A DNA stretch of 64,000 nt from Candidatus Stahliibacteriota bacterium (GCA_030602565.1 JAUVZL010000002.1:1-64000), one strand, 5' to 3'; positions 23,865-33,409 are shown, counted from the first letter of the stretch. The notes: a model not told the origin generated them from the letters alone. Translations and numbers: made by a program.

Positions 23865-23981
23865 CAGGCTGTTGATTTAGTGGAGTAGGGGCTTTAGCCC
23901 CGTCAAAAGCAATGAAATTTCATCAGTTTTCACGAGCATAAATGCTCTACTCCAGTGAAAAATGACTTTTTCAACAGCCTG
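23865..23981. mobile_element. Nested inverted-repeat element (MITE-like)
   Basis: Outer ends CAGGCTGTTGA and TCAACAGCCTG are perfect 11-bp inverted repeats. Inside them TGGAGTAG and CTACTCCA pair, and each leads into a GTAG-headed hairpin (GGGGC-TTTA-GCCCC and GAGCA-TAAA-TGCTC). A 9-bp direct repeat AATAACTCA flanks the element at 23854-23862 and 23982-23990. It encodes nothing. It fills most of the gap between smpB and ftsE. Confidence 0.6.
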
Positions 23982-24017
23982 AATAACTCAGTTCCTCAAT
24001 TACTCAAATTCTGGTCG

Positions 24018-24045
24018 TTGACAGATTGGGAATTCTGACTATGAT
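24018..24045 (+). promoter_or_regulatory. Sigma-70 promoter, leaderless, of ftsEX
   Basis: TTGACA (24018-24023) and TATGAT (24040-24045) are 16 bp apart, with the ATG at 24053 lying 7 nt downstream. Confidence 0.7.
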
Positions 24046-24052
24046 TAATTAG

Positions 24053-24712
24053 ATGATAACTTTCGATAATGTTACAAAAGTCTATCAAAAAGACTGGGTG
24101 GCATTACAAGACATTTCATTCTTCATTGACAAAGGCGAATTTGTCTTTGTCAACGGTACGACCGGTGCTGGTAAAAGTACGCTTTTAAAACTGATCTACA
24201 AGGACGAAGAACCAACCAAAGGCACAATAAAGGTATTAGACCAGAACCTCAGGTTGTTGAAAAAGAAGAATCTCCCTAAATTACGCAGGAAAATCGGAGT
24301 AATATTCCAGGACTTCAAATTGCTTCAAGACCGCACCCTCGAGGAAAATATCGCCTTTGCCCTCGATGTAACTGATACGCCAGCGCGTGATATGAGAAAA
24401 CAAATGCTGGAAATACTGACCTATTTGCGACTCAGCCACAAAAAATTCTCATTTCCTTACCAATTGTCAGGTGGTGAACAACAAAAGGTAGCTATTGCCC
24501 GAGCCCTGGTTAGAGACCCTTATATCCTCCTTGCTGACGAACCAACTGGTAACCTCGATGAAAAAAGCTCCCAGGAAATAATTGATGTATTGCTCGATAT
24601 CAATTATAAAGGAACAACCGTTCTCATGGCAACTCACAACCTGAAGTTGATAAAAAAAGTTAAGAAAAGGATGCTCCGCATCGAAGACGGCAAGCTCGCA
24701 GCCGACCAATAG
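24053..24712 (+). CDS. ftsE: Cell-division ABC ATPase FtsE
   Basis: FtsE powers the FtsEX complex that controls septal peptidoglycan hydrolases. The 219-aa protein has Walker A TTGAGKST, the Q-loop FQDFKLLQDRT, signature LSGGEQQKVAIARAL, Walker B LLADEPTG and the H-loop ATHN. It precedes ftsX by 2 bp and an EnvC-like gene, giving a complete ftsE-ftsX-activator operon. Confidence 0.95.
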   Translation: MITFDNVTKVYQKDWVALQDISFFIDKGEFVFVNGTTGAGKSTLLKLIYKDEEPTKGTIKVLDQNLRLLKKKNLPKLRRKIGVIFQDFKLLQDRTLEENIAFALDVTDTPARDMRKQMLEILTYLRLSHKKFSFPYQLSGGEQQKVAIARALVRDPYILLADEPTGNLDEKSSQEIIDVLLDINYKGTTVLMATHNLKLIKKVKKRMLRIEDGKLAADQ

Positions 24713-24714
24713 AA

Positions 24715-25563
24715 ATGTCACTGAGAATAGGTATACGGGAAGGGTTTCGGACCATAACAAGAAATGCTTCTCTATTCCTGCTATCTCTGCTCGTTACCTC
24801 GATAGCACTTTTCCTCTTGTCATTGTTTGCCTTTGTAACTGTCAACTTATATCATTTCCTCAATATCCTCGATGAGAAGATCGAGATAATCGCCTTTCTT
24901 GAGGAAAATGCTGATTATGAAGCGCTTACATCTAATATTTTGAAGATAAATGGTGTACGCGATGTTATCTATGTTTCTTCTGAGCAAGCCCTTAAGGATT
25001 TGCAGGCTGAATTACAGGAAACAGAAGAAGTTCTCAGCGTCTTTGAAAGCAACCCTCTACCCGCATCCCTGCGCATCAAACTGCTTGCAAAATCCCGAAA
25101 TGCCCGGGGCCTTGAGGAAATCAGCGGTAAAGTAATGCTCCTTCGGGGTATTAGGGAAACGATCTACGGTGGAGAGCTCGTCGACCAGTTGAAAAAAATA
25201 ACGAGTGTGATAACCAGTTTTGATATCGGTTTGTTGTTGATCATAATTTTTTCCGTAATCTTCGTAATTTTCCAAACCATAAAGCTAACAATATTTGCAC
25301 GCGCCACTGAAATCGACATTATGAAACTTGTCGGCGCGTCCAACTCTTTTATTGCTCTCCCGTTCACCTTTGAAGGCATTGTGCAGGGTATCCTGGGTGG
25401 TTTTATTGCATTTATTTTGACCGTTGTCACCCAGCGGGTTGCTGTTTCATTCTTAAGCAATATCTATTTTCCACAAGGGTACTTTTTTGTTGGCTCTTTG
25501 CTGTGCGGTATCATATTTGGCATCATCGGTTCAAGCCTTGCCTTACGTAAATTCTTGAAATGA
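24715..25563 (+). CDS. ftsX: Cell-division permease FtsX
   Basis: The 282-aa protein has one membrane helix near residues 20-43, a large extracytoplasmic loop (about 45-160) and three further helices, the FtsX plan. The loop contains the family pattern IEIIAFLEENAD and YVSSEQALKDLQ. The last base pairs overlap the EnvC-like start (ATGA). It passes the FtsE signal to the hydrolase activator outside the membrane. Confidence 0.93.
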   Translation: MSLRIGIREGFRTITRNASLFLLSLLVTSIALFLLSLFAFVTVNLYHFLNILDEKIEIIAFLEENADYEALTSNILKINGVRDVIYVSSEQALKDLQAELQETEEVLSVFESNPLPASLRIKLLAKSRNARGLEEISGKVMLLRGIRETIYGGELVDQLKKITSVITSFDIGLLLIIIFSVIFVIFQTIKLTIFARATEIDIMKLVGASNSFIALPFTFEGIVQGILGGFIAFILTVVTQRVAVSFLSNIYFPQGYFFVGSLLCGIIFGIIGSSLALRKFLK

Positions 25564-26669
25564 AGTTCATAGTAATCCTTTTATGTCTGGTCACGCAGAT
25601 TTCTGAAAAGCAGAAAGAATTAGACGGGTTAAAGACAAGGCTTACCAATGTCAGAAAAGAAATAAGGCAACTGGAAAAACAGAAAATCGGTACCCTTGCT
25701 CACATCGAAAAAATCGATGAAGGCATTAATTTAACGTTAGAATATATCGATGAATTAACCTCTCAAGAAAATCGAGAAAAAGAGAATGTCTACGAGTTAT
25801 CAAGAGGAATTGCGAAACTGGAATCCAAGATGAAACTGCGCATAGATGATCTGCGCCAACGACTCATCCGACTCTATAAGTGGACACCGTTCTATAAATT
25901 AGAAATCCTCTTCTCCTCAAAATCATTACCCCAAATCCTTTCTTCATCATACTATCTCCAGATTCTTGCCAAGGACGACCAGCAGGCTTTCTTTGAATTC
26001 AAAGCGGATTGGGAACGCTATCTTACTGACAAAAAGATGAGAGAAGATTTAATAGATATTCTCGAGCAAAGGAAAGTGGAGAAAGAAAGTGAATTATCAT
26101 TCCTCGGTGCTGAGAGAAAGAGCAAGAAAGATATCCTGGATCAGGTAGGAAAGGAAGAAAAGAATAAAAAACAACTCGAAAAAGAACTGAAAAGTGCCCA
26201 GCGTAAACTCGAAGAATTGATCGTGGCGCTCGAAAAACAAAGGGCTAAAGCAAAAAGTTCACAAAAAAACGTTGAGAAGAGAATGGGCACCTTACCCTGG
26301 CCATGCCGGGGCAGTGTTGTAACGAAATTCGGTAAAATAATCCACCCTAAATACAACACAAAAACCAAAAACAATGGTATCGACATCAGTGCCAGTTACG
26401 GTGACAAAGTCCACGCTGTAGCACCCGGTAAAGTGGTGTATGCTGATCGCTTTATGGGGTATGGTAATCTAGTGCTCATCGACCATTTAGATGGCTATTA
26501 TTCGTTGTACGGGCATCTTGCTGAGATGCTCGTTGAAGTTGGTCAGGAGATTTCTGAAGGCAGGATTCTCGGTCGGATCGGCGAAAGCGGTTCGCTATCT
26601 GGACCAATGTTACATTTTGAATTGCGTAAAAACGGCAAGCCCGTAGATCCACTGGCTTATCTTAAGTAA
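25560..26669 (+). CDS. EnvC-like murein hydrolase activator (coiled coil + M23/LytM)
   Basis: The 369-aa protein starts with a short hydrophobic signal (MKFIVILLCLVTQ), then long coiled coils (about 15-110 and 155-240), then an M23/LytM domain (about 260-368). The domain keeps YGHLA and LHFELR, but the first zinc-ligand position reads Asn-Asn-Gly-Ile-Asp instead of His-x-Gly-x-Asp. A degenerate LytM domain is expected for an activator such as EnvC, which releases amidase autoinhibition. The overlap with ftsX and the amidase gene nearby support that role. Confidence 0.88.
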   Translation: MKFIVILLCLVTQISEKQKELDGLKTRLTNVRKEIRQLEKQKIGTLAHIEKIDEGINLTLEYIDELTSQENREKENVYELSRGIAKLESKMKLRIDDLRQRLIRLYKWTPFYKLEILFSSKSLPQILSSSYYLQILAKDDQQAFFEFKADWERYLTDKKMREDLIDILEQRKVEKESELSFLGAERKSKKDILDQVGKEEKNKKQLEKELKSAQRKLEELIVALEKQRAKAKSSQKNVEKRMGTLPWPCRGSVVTKFGKIIHPKYNTKTKNNGIDISASYGDKVHAVAPGKVVYADRFMGYGNLVLIDHLDGYYSLYGHLAEMLVEVGQEISEGRILGRIGESGSLSGPMLHFELRKNGKPVDPLAYLK

Positions 26670-26685
26670 AACAGCAGTAATTGGT

Positions 26686-26755
26686 AATTGGGTAATTAAG
26701 TAATTAAAAGATGTTTTGATCGTTAATATCGTTTAGAACGTTAAGATCGTTTCTT
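26686..26755. repeat. Degenerate short-period repeat tract
   Basis: GTAATTG-type units with period 7-8 are followed by ATCGTTA-type units with period about 9. A CTGCTTA-type tract follows up to about 26840. Confidence 0.4.
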
Positions 26756-26818
26756 TGTTGTTTTTTCTCCGGTTCTCCATTTCACCCGTTCTCCCATTCA
26801 TATCTCTCTGCTTACTGC

Positions 26819-27625
26819 TTAGTCCCGACTGCCTACTATTATTTTCTGTGCCCTCACCAGGTACGCGGTGTGTGTAATGCCGCGTTCTCTGGGTCGAACA
26901 CCCTGCTGGCGTACGAGAATTTCACGTTCAAGTATTTCGCTCACGCGTACGCGTATGAACTGATTTTCTCTTAGAACATCGACGGTCCTTTTCACTTGTT
27001 CCACATTGGGACTCCAGGAAACAAGATGATGACCACCTTTCAATGCATCAGCTGCCTTAGGTACAATCGCCCATGGTTCAGGTACATCAAGGAAAACTGC
27101 ATCAATAGCCTGCTCAGTAAAACCTTTTACCGCGACATCACGGCAATAGAACTTAATATTTCGTAGATAGCCAGCTCGCTCAATATTGCGCTTGGCATTC
27201 TCAATGAATTCTTCGCGCCGCTCGTATGAAAAGACCATGCCATCAGGCGCGACGAATTTAGCCAACACCATAGCTAATGCACCGCTGCCAGTACCCACAT
27301 CAATAACTCTGGATCCAGGGCCGATTGCGGTTTCAATAAGAAGGTAACCAAGATCCTTGGGGTAGACAATCGTTGTCTTCCTCTTTACTTTAAACATAAG
27401 ATCAGCAGTTGAAGGTCTAAGACAGTAGTATTTTTTACCGAGATGGGTCTCTCCTACATAGCCAAATGGTTTACCAATAATCTCACCCAGATTCATATTA
27501 CCGAGGTCAGAAGAAAGATTCAATTTCTCTGCCGCCTGAATCAAATACTGGCGCTTGATATCCAGGTAGATAAGGATAAGATCGCCCGGCGTGATTAAAT
27601 TATCCTCATTCGGCGGGGAAATCAT
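26819..27625 (-). CDS. trmI: tRNA (adenine-58-N1)-methyltransferase TrmI
   Basis: The 268-aa protein has an N-terminal beta-barrel-like region (PGDLILIYLD...GKKYYCLRPS) and a Rossmann methyltransferase core with VIDVGTGSGALAMVLA, SYERREEF and DAVFLDVPEPW, the TrmI/Gcd14 signature. It methylates A58 of tRNA. The 19-bp gap from the upstream AONS-like gene places it last in the secA unit. Confidence 0.92.
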   Translation of the reverse strand: MISPPNEDNLITPGDLILIYLDIKRQYLIQAAEKLNLSSDLGNMNLGEIIGKPFGYVGETHLGKKYYCLRPSTADLMFKVKRKTTIVYPKDLGYLLIETAIGPGSRVIDVGTGSGALAMVLAKFVAPDGMVFSYERREEFIENAKRNIERAGYLRNIKFYCRDVAVKGFTEQAIDAVFLDVPEPWAIVPKAADALKGGHHLVSWSPNVEQVKRTVDVLRENQFIRVRVSEILEREILVRQQGVRPRERGITHTAYLVRAQKIIVGSRD

Positions 27626-27644
27626 GGTTTCAATCTTGTGTTAT

Positions 27645-28745
27645 CTACCGCTGGCTAATTATACCCAGTTCCTGACCAATCAACTCAAACTTCTCGAGAC
27701 AGTAATCAATATCTTCCTTGCTGTGCTCAACTGAGAGGTTCAATCTAATGCGTTCTTTATTCTGGGCAACTATAATCTGCTCAAAGAATAATTTCTTAGT
27801 AAATTCACCAGCTTCTTCATTATTGCTCAATATTACAACAACCATTGGTGTATCGCTGTCCGTAGTAAAACCCAGCTGTTTCAAGCGAGTAATCAGATAA
27901 CGACTATGTTTCCACAATGCCCGTATTTTGCTGTTCTTGCCCTCGCCTGATTTGATCAATTCAAGACCTGCGATATTGACCGAAAACATAAACCGAGGTA
28001 GAGGTTTTCGTATCTCGGTTATGTTTTCTCTGATTTTATTGATTAAATATCTCTTGGCTCCGACATAAGATCCAAAGCCACCGAGAAATCTGCTATAACT
28101 TCCGACATCGATATTAACTGTATCGTAGAGATTAAAAAGATCTATGAAACCGCGACCTTCGCGGCCGAGAAGCCCGAAAGAGTTCATCTCATTGCCGATA
28201 ATAATGCATTCATTAGCTGCGGCGATCTTTATCAATTCGTTTACCGGCGCTACTCTGCCGAGCCATTCATATACACCATCGACGACAATCACCTTTTCGC
28301 TCTTGGTACTTAGAAGCTTGTCCAGTTGCTCAAGGTTCTTATGGTCATAGTATTCAAGATTGCGATACTGCAACACCGCGGTAATATCCGGTGAAGTCTC
28401 GTAATCAACAAAAAAAGTTGCTTTATCTCCAAAAATAGAAAATAGTGCAAGAAGTGCAGCTATTTCATCGTGGAAAACGAGTAAGGCATCAAGCTTCTTT
28501 ATCTCCAGCATCTTCTTTTGTAATTCATCCATCGCCTTGCTTCGTTCGCCTGCCGCAACAATACCACTCGATTCGATTTCCGTTTTGGCAACATCTTTTA
28601 AATAGTCATTGTTTTTCAGATGGAAACAATCATAGATGAGGAAATTTAGATACTTCTTGTTCTCATAAACAAAACAAGGTTCTGAAGGCAGGAAATCGGG
28701 GATTTTGCTATCGTCACTAAAGAGATGAACTTGATAGGGCTTCAT
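27645..28745 (-). CDS. AONS-family (KBL/BioF-like) PLP fold protein lacking PLP residues
   Basis: The 366-aa protein has the alpha-oxoamine synthase fold (VDGVYEWLGRVAPV, FGLLGREGRG, FLGGFGSYVG). The residues needed for PLP catalysis are changed: the Asp-Glu-Ala-His box is Asn-Glu-Met-Asn (N185, N188), and the Schiff-base Lys of the GTxSKxLGG motif is Arg219 (GSYSRFLGG). It therefore cannot form the usual internal aldimine and is probably a pseudoenzyme or has another activity. The ATG at 28745 overlaps the secA stop by ATGA, so translation is coupled to secA. The partner or ligand is unknown. Confidence 0.8.
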   Translation of the reverse strand: MKPYQVHLFSDDSKIPDFLPSEPCFVYENKKYLNFLIYDCFHLKNNDYLKDVAKTEIESSGIVAAGERSKAMDELQKKMLEIKKLDALLVFHDEIAALLALFSIFGDKATFFVDYETSPDITAVLQYRNLEYYDHKNLEQLDKLLSTKSEKVIVVDGVYEWLGRVAPVNELIKIAAANECIIIGNEMNSFGLLGREGRGFIDLFNLYDTVNIDVGSYSRFLGGFGSYVGAKRYLINKIRENITEIRKPLPRFMFSVNIAGLELIKSGEGKNSKIRALWKHSRYLITRLKQLGFTTDSDTPMVVVILSNNEEAGEFTKKLFFEQIIVAQNKERIRLNLSVEHSKEDIDYCLEKFELIGQELGIISQR

Positions 28746-31696
28746 GCGACATTCCTCCCACAACACTTCTTATATTTTTTTCCACTGCCACAAGGACAAG
28801 GATCATTGCGCCCAATTTTTTTCTTACCACCAACTGATTGAAGCTTCTGTGGCATTGCTCCAGGCCGCGAAGTGGCACTCGGTTTATATTCTTTCGTCGG
28901 TTGTGACTTGCGGTGCCTTGGACCAGGCTGGGCGCGGAAGATCAAGCCGGATGAATGTTTGGCAATGTCGACGAGTAATTCATCATACATCCTAAACGAT
29001 TCGTGTTTGTATTCGATCAAAGGATCCTTTTGCGCGTAGGCGCGAAGCCTAATACCCTCGCGCAAAACATCCAATTCATATAAGTGGTCACGCCATTTAT
29101 TGTCTATTGTTCCGAGCAAAACGAACCTTAACAATTCAAGGAACATTTCTTCACCCAGCTCTTGCTCGCGCCAGGACAATTTTTCCTTTGCCCGATCAAG
29201 AAGTATATCGAGCAATTCTTCCTGTTTCATCCTGGGGATTTTATCTTTAGGGATCGCCATGTCGGTAAGAAAAAGCATATTGAATTCAGCCTTGATAGTC
29301 CCCCAATCCCATTGTTCAGGGTTGGTTTTTGAATCAGTGTGTTTCCAAAGAATATCCTCTATTGCTTCGTCGAACAACTGCATTGCCATTTCACTCAGGT
29401 TCTCACCCTTTAGAATCTTATCTCTTCTTTTGTAAATCCCTTCCCGCTGCTTGTTCATCACATCATCATACTCTAATAAGTGCTTTCTTATTTCAAAGTG
29501 ATTCTCTTCAACCTTTTTCTGGGCATTGGCAATCGCTCTGGTGACCAAGGGGTGAGTTAGTGGCTTTTGTTCCTCGCCGCCAAACCGGTCCATGATCTCA
29601 GCAACCCGGTCAGAACCAAAAATCCTCATCAGATTGTCCTCGAGCGACAGGAAAAACTTTGTCGAGCCGGGATCGCCTTGACGAGCGCTTCGACCGCGCA
29701 ACTGGTTGTCAATACGACGCGCCTCGTGCCTTTCAGTACCTATTATATAAAGACCACAAGGCACATCATCAAGACATTCTTTCTTCTGTTCATGGTCGCA
29801 ATTAGCGCAATCATTGGTCAGACATTTGATGCAGCACTTGCTGCACTTAACAACCTCTTTACCAAGTTTAATATCAGTTCCTCGACCTGCCATATTGGTC
29901 GCAATCGTTATTGCACCGGGCTGCCCCGCACTAGTCACAATAACAGCTTCTCTTTGATGGTGCTTTGCATTGAGTACCTCATGGGGTACGCCGCGCCGTT
30001 TGAGAAGTCTTGATAAAACCTCAGATACGTCGACTGAGGTCGTACCGACCAGGATCGGTCTTTTCTTTTCATACCATTTGACGATTTCATCGATAATCGC
30101 ATTGTACTTTTCGCGGCGTGAACGGTATACAATATCTTCATAATCAACCCTGCGCACTGGTTCTTTGGTCGGAATTTCAACAACGTCCAGTTTGTATATT
30201 TCCCAGAACTCGTTGGCTTCAGTCACTGCGGTACCGGTCATGCCGGCAAGTCTCTCATACAGGCGGAAGTAGTTTTGAATGGTTATCGTGGCAAAGGTCT
30301 GGGTCTCTTCCTGCACACGCACCTGCTCCTTAGCCTCGATCGCTTGATGGAGTCCATCAGAAAATCTCCGTCCGGGCATCAGTCGACCGGTGAACTGGTC
30401 AACGATGATCACCCGACTATCCTGAACAACATATTCGACATCCTTCTTGAATAGTGAATAGGCTTTTAAAAGCGCACGAAGGTTAGCTATAGTTTCATTC
30501 TTTTTGGCATATCCTTGATAAGCCTTTTCTTTGGCAAAAATTCTTTCCTTCTGGGTGAGTTTCTCATCTTTATCTATTTCGCCGATTTCTTCGCTCAAAT
30601 TTGGCAGCTCGAACATCGCCGGGTTATTAGGTGAAACAAACTGAGCACCCTTTTCTGTTAAGTCTATGATGTTCGATTTCTCATCAATAACAAAATACAG
30701 GTCATCATCGATCTCGGCAAAGGATTTATCACGCAGATAATTGAGTTCTGCACCTTCAATCAATTTCTTGATGCCTGGTTCCTGCTCGAGTTTCAGAAGC
30801 TGTATGTTCTTCGGTGCACCGCGATGCGCCTTCAAAAGCATCTTGCCTATCTCTTTTTCGTCCTCACCACTGTCAAGCATCTTCTTCGCATCGGCAACGA
30901 CTCGATTAACAAGTACTGTCTGTGTTGAATGCAAACGTTGGACAATTGGACTCAGCTCATTAAATGCCTTGGTCTCATGTTCAACCGGTCCTGAAATTAT
31001 GAGTGGGGTACGTGCTTCATCGACCAAGATACTGTCGACCTCATCAACGATCGCATAATGATGAGGTTTCTGAACCTTATCCTCAAAGCGCCAGACCATA
31101 TTGTCTCTAAGATAGTCAAAACCAAATTCATTGTTTGTACCGTAAGTTACGTCGCAGCGGTAAGCTTCTTTTCTCAACTCATTATCCATACCTGACTGAA
31201 GCACGCCAATCGTTAGACCAAGTGACTCATAGACTGGTCCCATCCACTCTCGGTCGCGTTTTGCAAGGTAATCATTGACCGTTATCAAATGAGCGCCTTT
31301 CCCAGTCATGCCATTTAAATAAAGGGGCATTGTCGCAACAAGGGTTTTTCCTTCACCGGTCTTCATCTCCGCGATCTTCCCCTCATGGAGCACGACCGCA
31401 CCGACTAATTGGACATCAAAAGGCACCATGTTCCACTCAGTTTCAATCCCTACCACTTCCCACTTTTTGCCAAGTAGTCTGCGACACGTTTCTTTAACCA
31501 AGGCAAACGCCTCAGCGAGTACATCATCAACTGGTTCACCCTGCTTGATCCTCTGTCTCAGATCTTCAGATGTTTTAAGGATATCAACGTCTTTGAATTT
31601 TTCGAAAAACCCGTTGATTTCCGCGACTCTTGGCCAGAGCCGCTTCATCTCGCGCTCAACCTGGGTGCCGAATATTTTACTCAAAAGTTTTAACAT
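28742..31696 (-). CDS. secA: Preprotein translocase ATPase SecA
   Basis: SecA drives export through SecYEG. The 984-aa protein has Walker A MKTGEGKT, DEVDSILVDEA, the preprotein cross-linking domain, TNMAGRGTDIKLG, GTERHEARRIDNQLRGR and the C-terminal zinc tail CPCGSGKKYKKCC. A Cys-rich insertion (KCSKCCIKCLTNDCANC) follows the GRGTDIKLG motif, which may form an extra metal site. It has its own promoter and a Shine-Dalgarno. Confidence 0.97.
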   Translation of the reverse strand: MLKLLSKIFGTQVEREMKRLWPRVAEINGFFEKFKDVDILKTSEDLRQRIKQGEPVDDVLAEAFALVKETCRRLLGKKWEVVGIETEWNMVPFDVQLVGAVVLHEGKIAEMKTGEGKTLVATMPLYLNGMTGKGAHLITVNDYLAKRDREWMGPVYESLGLTIGVLQSGMDNELRKEAYRCDVTYGTNNEFGFDYLRDNMVWRFEDKVQKPHHYAIVDEVDSILVDEARTPLIISGPVEHETKAFNELSPIVQRLHSTQTVLVNRVVADAKKMLDSGEDEKEIGKMLLKAHRGAPKNIQLLKLEQEPGIKKLIEGAELNYLRDKSFAEIDDDLYFVIDEKSNIIDLTEKGAQFVSPNNPAMFELPNLSEEIGEIDKDEKLTQKERIFAKEKAYQGYAKKNETIANLRALLKAYSLFKKDVEYVVQDSRVIIVDQFTGRLMPGRRFSDGLHQAIEAKEQVRVQEETQTFATITIQNYFRLYERLAGMTGTAVTEANEFWEIYKLDVVEIPTKEPVRRVDYEDIVYRSRREKYNAIIDEIVKWYEKKRPILVGTTSVDVSEVLSRLLKRRGVPHEVLNAKHHQREAVIVTSAGQPGAITIATNMAGRGTDIKLGKEVVKCSKCCIKCLTNDCANCDHEQKKECLDDVPCGLYIIGTERHEARRIDNQLRGRSARQGDPGSTKFFLSLEDNLMRIFGSDRVAEIMDRFGGEEQKPLTHPLVTRAIANAQKKVEENHFEIRKHLLEYDDVMNKQREGIYKRRDKILKGENLSEMAMQLFDEAIEDILWKHTDSKTNPEQWDWGTIKAEFNMLFLTDMAIPKDKIPRMKQEELLDILLDRAKEKLSWREQELGEEMFLELLRFVLLGTIDNKWRDHLYELDVLREGIRLRAYAQKDPLIEYKHESFRMYDELLVDIAKHSSGLIFRAQPGPRHRKSQPTKEYKPSATSRPGAMPQKLQSVGGKKKIGRNDPCPCGSGKKYKKCCGRNVA

Positions 31697-31711
31697 TATG
31701 ATTTTCCTTTA

Positions 31712-31739
31712 ATTATATAGAAGAATATGAAACAGTCAA
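31712..31739 (-). promoter_or_regulatory. Sigma-70 promoter of secA
   Basis: On the minus strand TTGACT (31739-31734) and TATAAT (31717-31712) are 16 bp apart. A 15-nt gap to the ATG includes AAAGGAAA. Confidence 0.7.
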
Positions 31740-31861
31740 GAAAATTATCGATAAGTCAATGATAATTAGACCCTGATTAGGAAAATCTGGTTTATTTATG
31801 CATATATAGTCACTCCGTCATTCTGGTAATTACCAGAGTGTCGGATCGTGTAAGGTTCTAT

Positions 31862-32722
31862 CTATAGAATCTCACTGGCATGATATGAGAACCGCACTAA
31901 AGGTCCGCTTAAGACATGGTTTATGCCGATGTCCTCGCCGAGCTTACGGAACTCATCAAACTCTTCAGGTGTGTAGTACTTCTGGACAAAATGGTGTTTT
32001 TTTGTAGGCTGCAAGTATTGACCAATAGTAACAACATCAACACCTGTCGCATTTAGGTCTTTTATTGTTTGAATGATTTCTTGTTTCTCTTCGCCCAAAC
32101 CAACCATCAACCCGCTTTTCGTATAAATACTGCTGTTTAACTCCTTTGCCTGCCGGAGAACTTCAAGAGATTTTTCATAACTGCATCTTCGGTCTCTAAT
32201 ATACTCAGTGAGTCGCTCGACCGTTTCAACATTATGACCGATAACAAAAGGACGTACATCAGTTACTTTTTTTAGATATTCCTTACTGGAAAAATCCGGG
32301 ATAAGGACTTCAACTCTGATCTCTGGGTTTTCTTCTTTTATGGCGCTAATTGTCGCTGCATAATGTGTACTGCCATAGTCCTTTAAATCATCGCGGTCTA
32401 CTGAAGTTATTACCACATATCTCAAACCAAGTTTTTGTATGGCCTGAGCAACATGACTTGGTTCTTCCGGATCAAATTTGCCGCCTGGATCCCCGGTTTT
32501 GACCGAACAGAACCGACATGCACGCGTGCATATTTTTCCCAGTATCATTATCGTTGCGCACTTCTTATTCCAGCATTCATGCATATTCGGACAGCGCGCT
32601 TCCTCACACACAGTTGAAAGGTTATACTGTTTGAGTAGATCAAAAACTGCCCGGAATTCGTGACCCGACGGAATCCTGACCTTTAGCCACTCGGGTTTTT
32701 TCAAATAATCTCGTCTAAACAT
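31862..32722 (-). CDS. lipA: Lipoyl synthase LipA
   Basis: LipA inserts sulfur into octanoyl groups on lipoyl domains. The 286-aa protein shows the auxiliary-cluster motif CEEARCPNMHECW and the radical SAM motif CTRACRFC, plus the C-terminal RFSYHASE-type Ser that ligates the auxiliary cluster. It overlaps lipB by 22 bp, giving a lipB-lipA operon. Confidence 0.96.
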   Translation of the reverse strand: MFRRDYLKKPEWLKVRIPSGHEFRAVFDLLKQYNLSTVCEEARCPNMHECWNKKCATIMILGKICTRACRFCSVKTGDPGGKFDPEEPSHVAQAIQKLGLRYVVITSVDRDDLKDYGSTHYAATISAIKEENPEIRVEVLIPDFSSKEYLKKVTDVRPFVIGHNVETVERLTEYIRDRRCSYEKSLEVLRQAKELNSSIYTKSGLMVGLGEEKQEIIQTIKDLNATGVDVVTIGQYLQPTKKHHFVQKYYTPEEFDEFRKLGEDIGINHVLSGPLVRFSYHASEIL

Positions 32723-33399
32723 TTTATAGTTGGCGTGCCCCTAAAAACTGAACCAAAGCTGTCTATAATACTATGTTTCACCTTATCCATTGACACTTCT
32801 CCCTGGATTATTTCCTGCATCGATGTCATCGTGACATTCTTTAAACCACAGGGAACGATCAAATTGAAATGGTCTAAATTAGTATTCACATTAAGGGCAA
32901 ACCCGTGAAAACTCACCCACCTCTTAACCGCAATCCCTATTGAGCAAATCTTCTTCTCCTTAGCCCAAACTCCGATCATCTTTTCCCTTTTCTCTCCTGA
33001 TATGCCAAATTTGGCGAGCGTCTGTATTATCGCATCCTCCATCTTATTAACAAACGGTCTTATCCCTGCTAACCCTTTTTTCACATTGAAAATAGGATAG
33101 CCAACAAGCTGACCTGGCCCATGATAGGTCACATCACCACCCCGTTCGATTTCATAGTAAGCAATCCCCTTTTGTTTAAGCATCCGGGGCGACAATAAGA
33201 GATTCGTATTTTTGCCGCTCTTGCCCATGGTGATAACCGATGGGTGTTCAACGAGCAATAAGGTATTGCAAAGTTTATCTTGCACCCTTTTCTCATGGAT
33301 TAGCTTTTGAATATCCCAGACTTCTTTGTAATCTTTTTGTCCTAAATCTACGACATTGAATTTTGCAGATGAATTTTTATCGATCAAGGTCTTCATCAT
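32701..33399 (-). CDS. lipB: Octanoyltransferase LipB
   Basis: LipB moves octanoate from ACP to lipoyl domains. The 232-aa protein has ERGGDVTYHGPGQLVGYPI, the Lys of KKICSIGIAV and the catalytic Cys in IVPCGL. Two adjacent Met codons start the frame. It is the first gene of the lipB-lipA pair. Confidence 0.95.
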   Translation of the reverse strand: MMKTLIDKNSSAKFNVVDLGQKDYKEVWDIQKLIHEKRVQDKLCNTLLLVEHPSVITMGKSGKNTNLLLSPRMLKQKGIAYYEIERGGDVTYHGPGQLVGYPIFNVKKGLAGIRPFVNKMEDAIIQTLAKFGISGEKREKMIGVWAKEKKICSIGIAVKRWVSFHGFALNVNTNLDHFNLIVPCGLKNVTMTSMQEIIQGEVSMDKVKHSIIDSFGSVFRGTPTIKCLDEII

Positions 33400-33409
33400 T
33401 TCTTATGCT

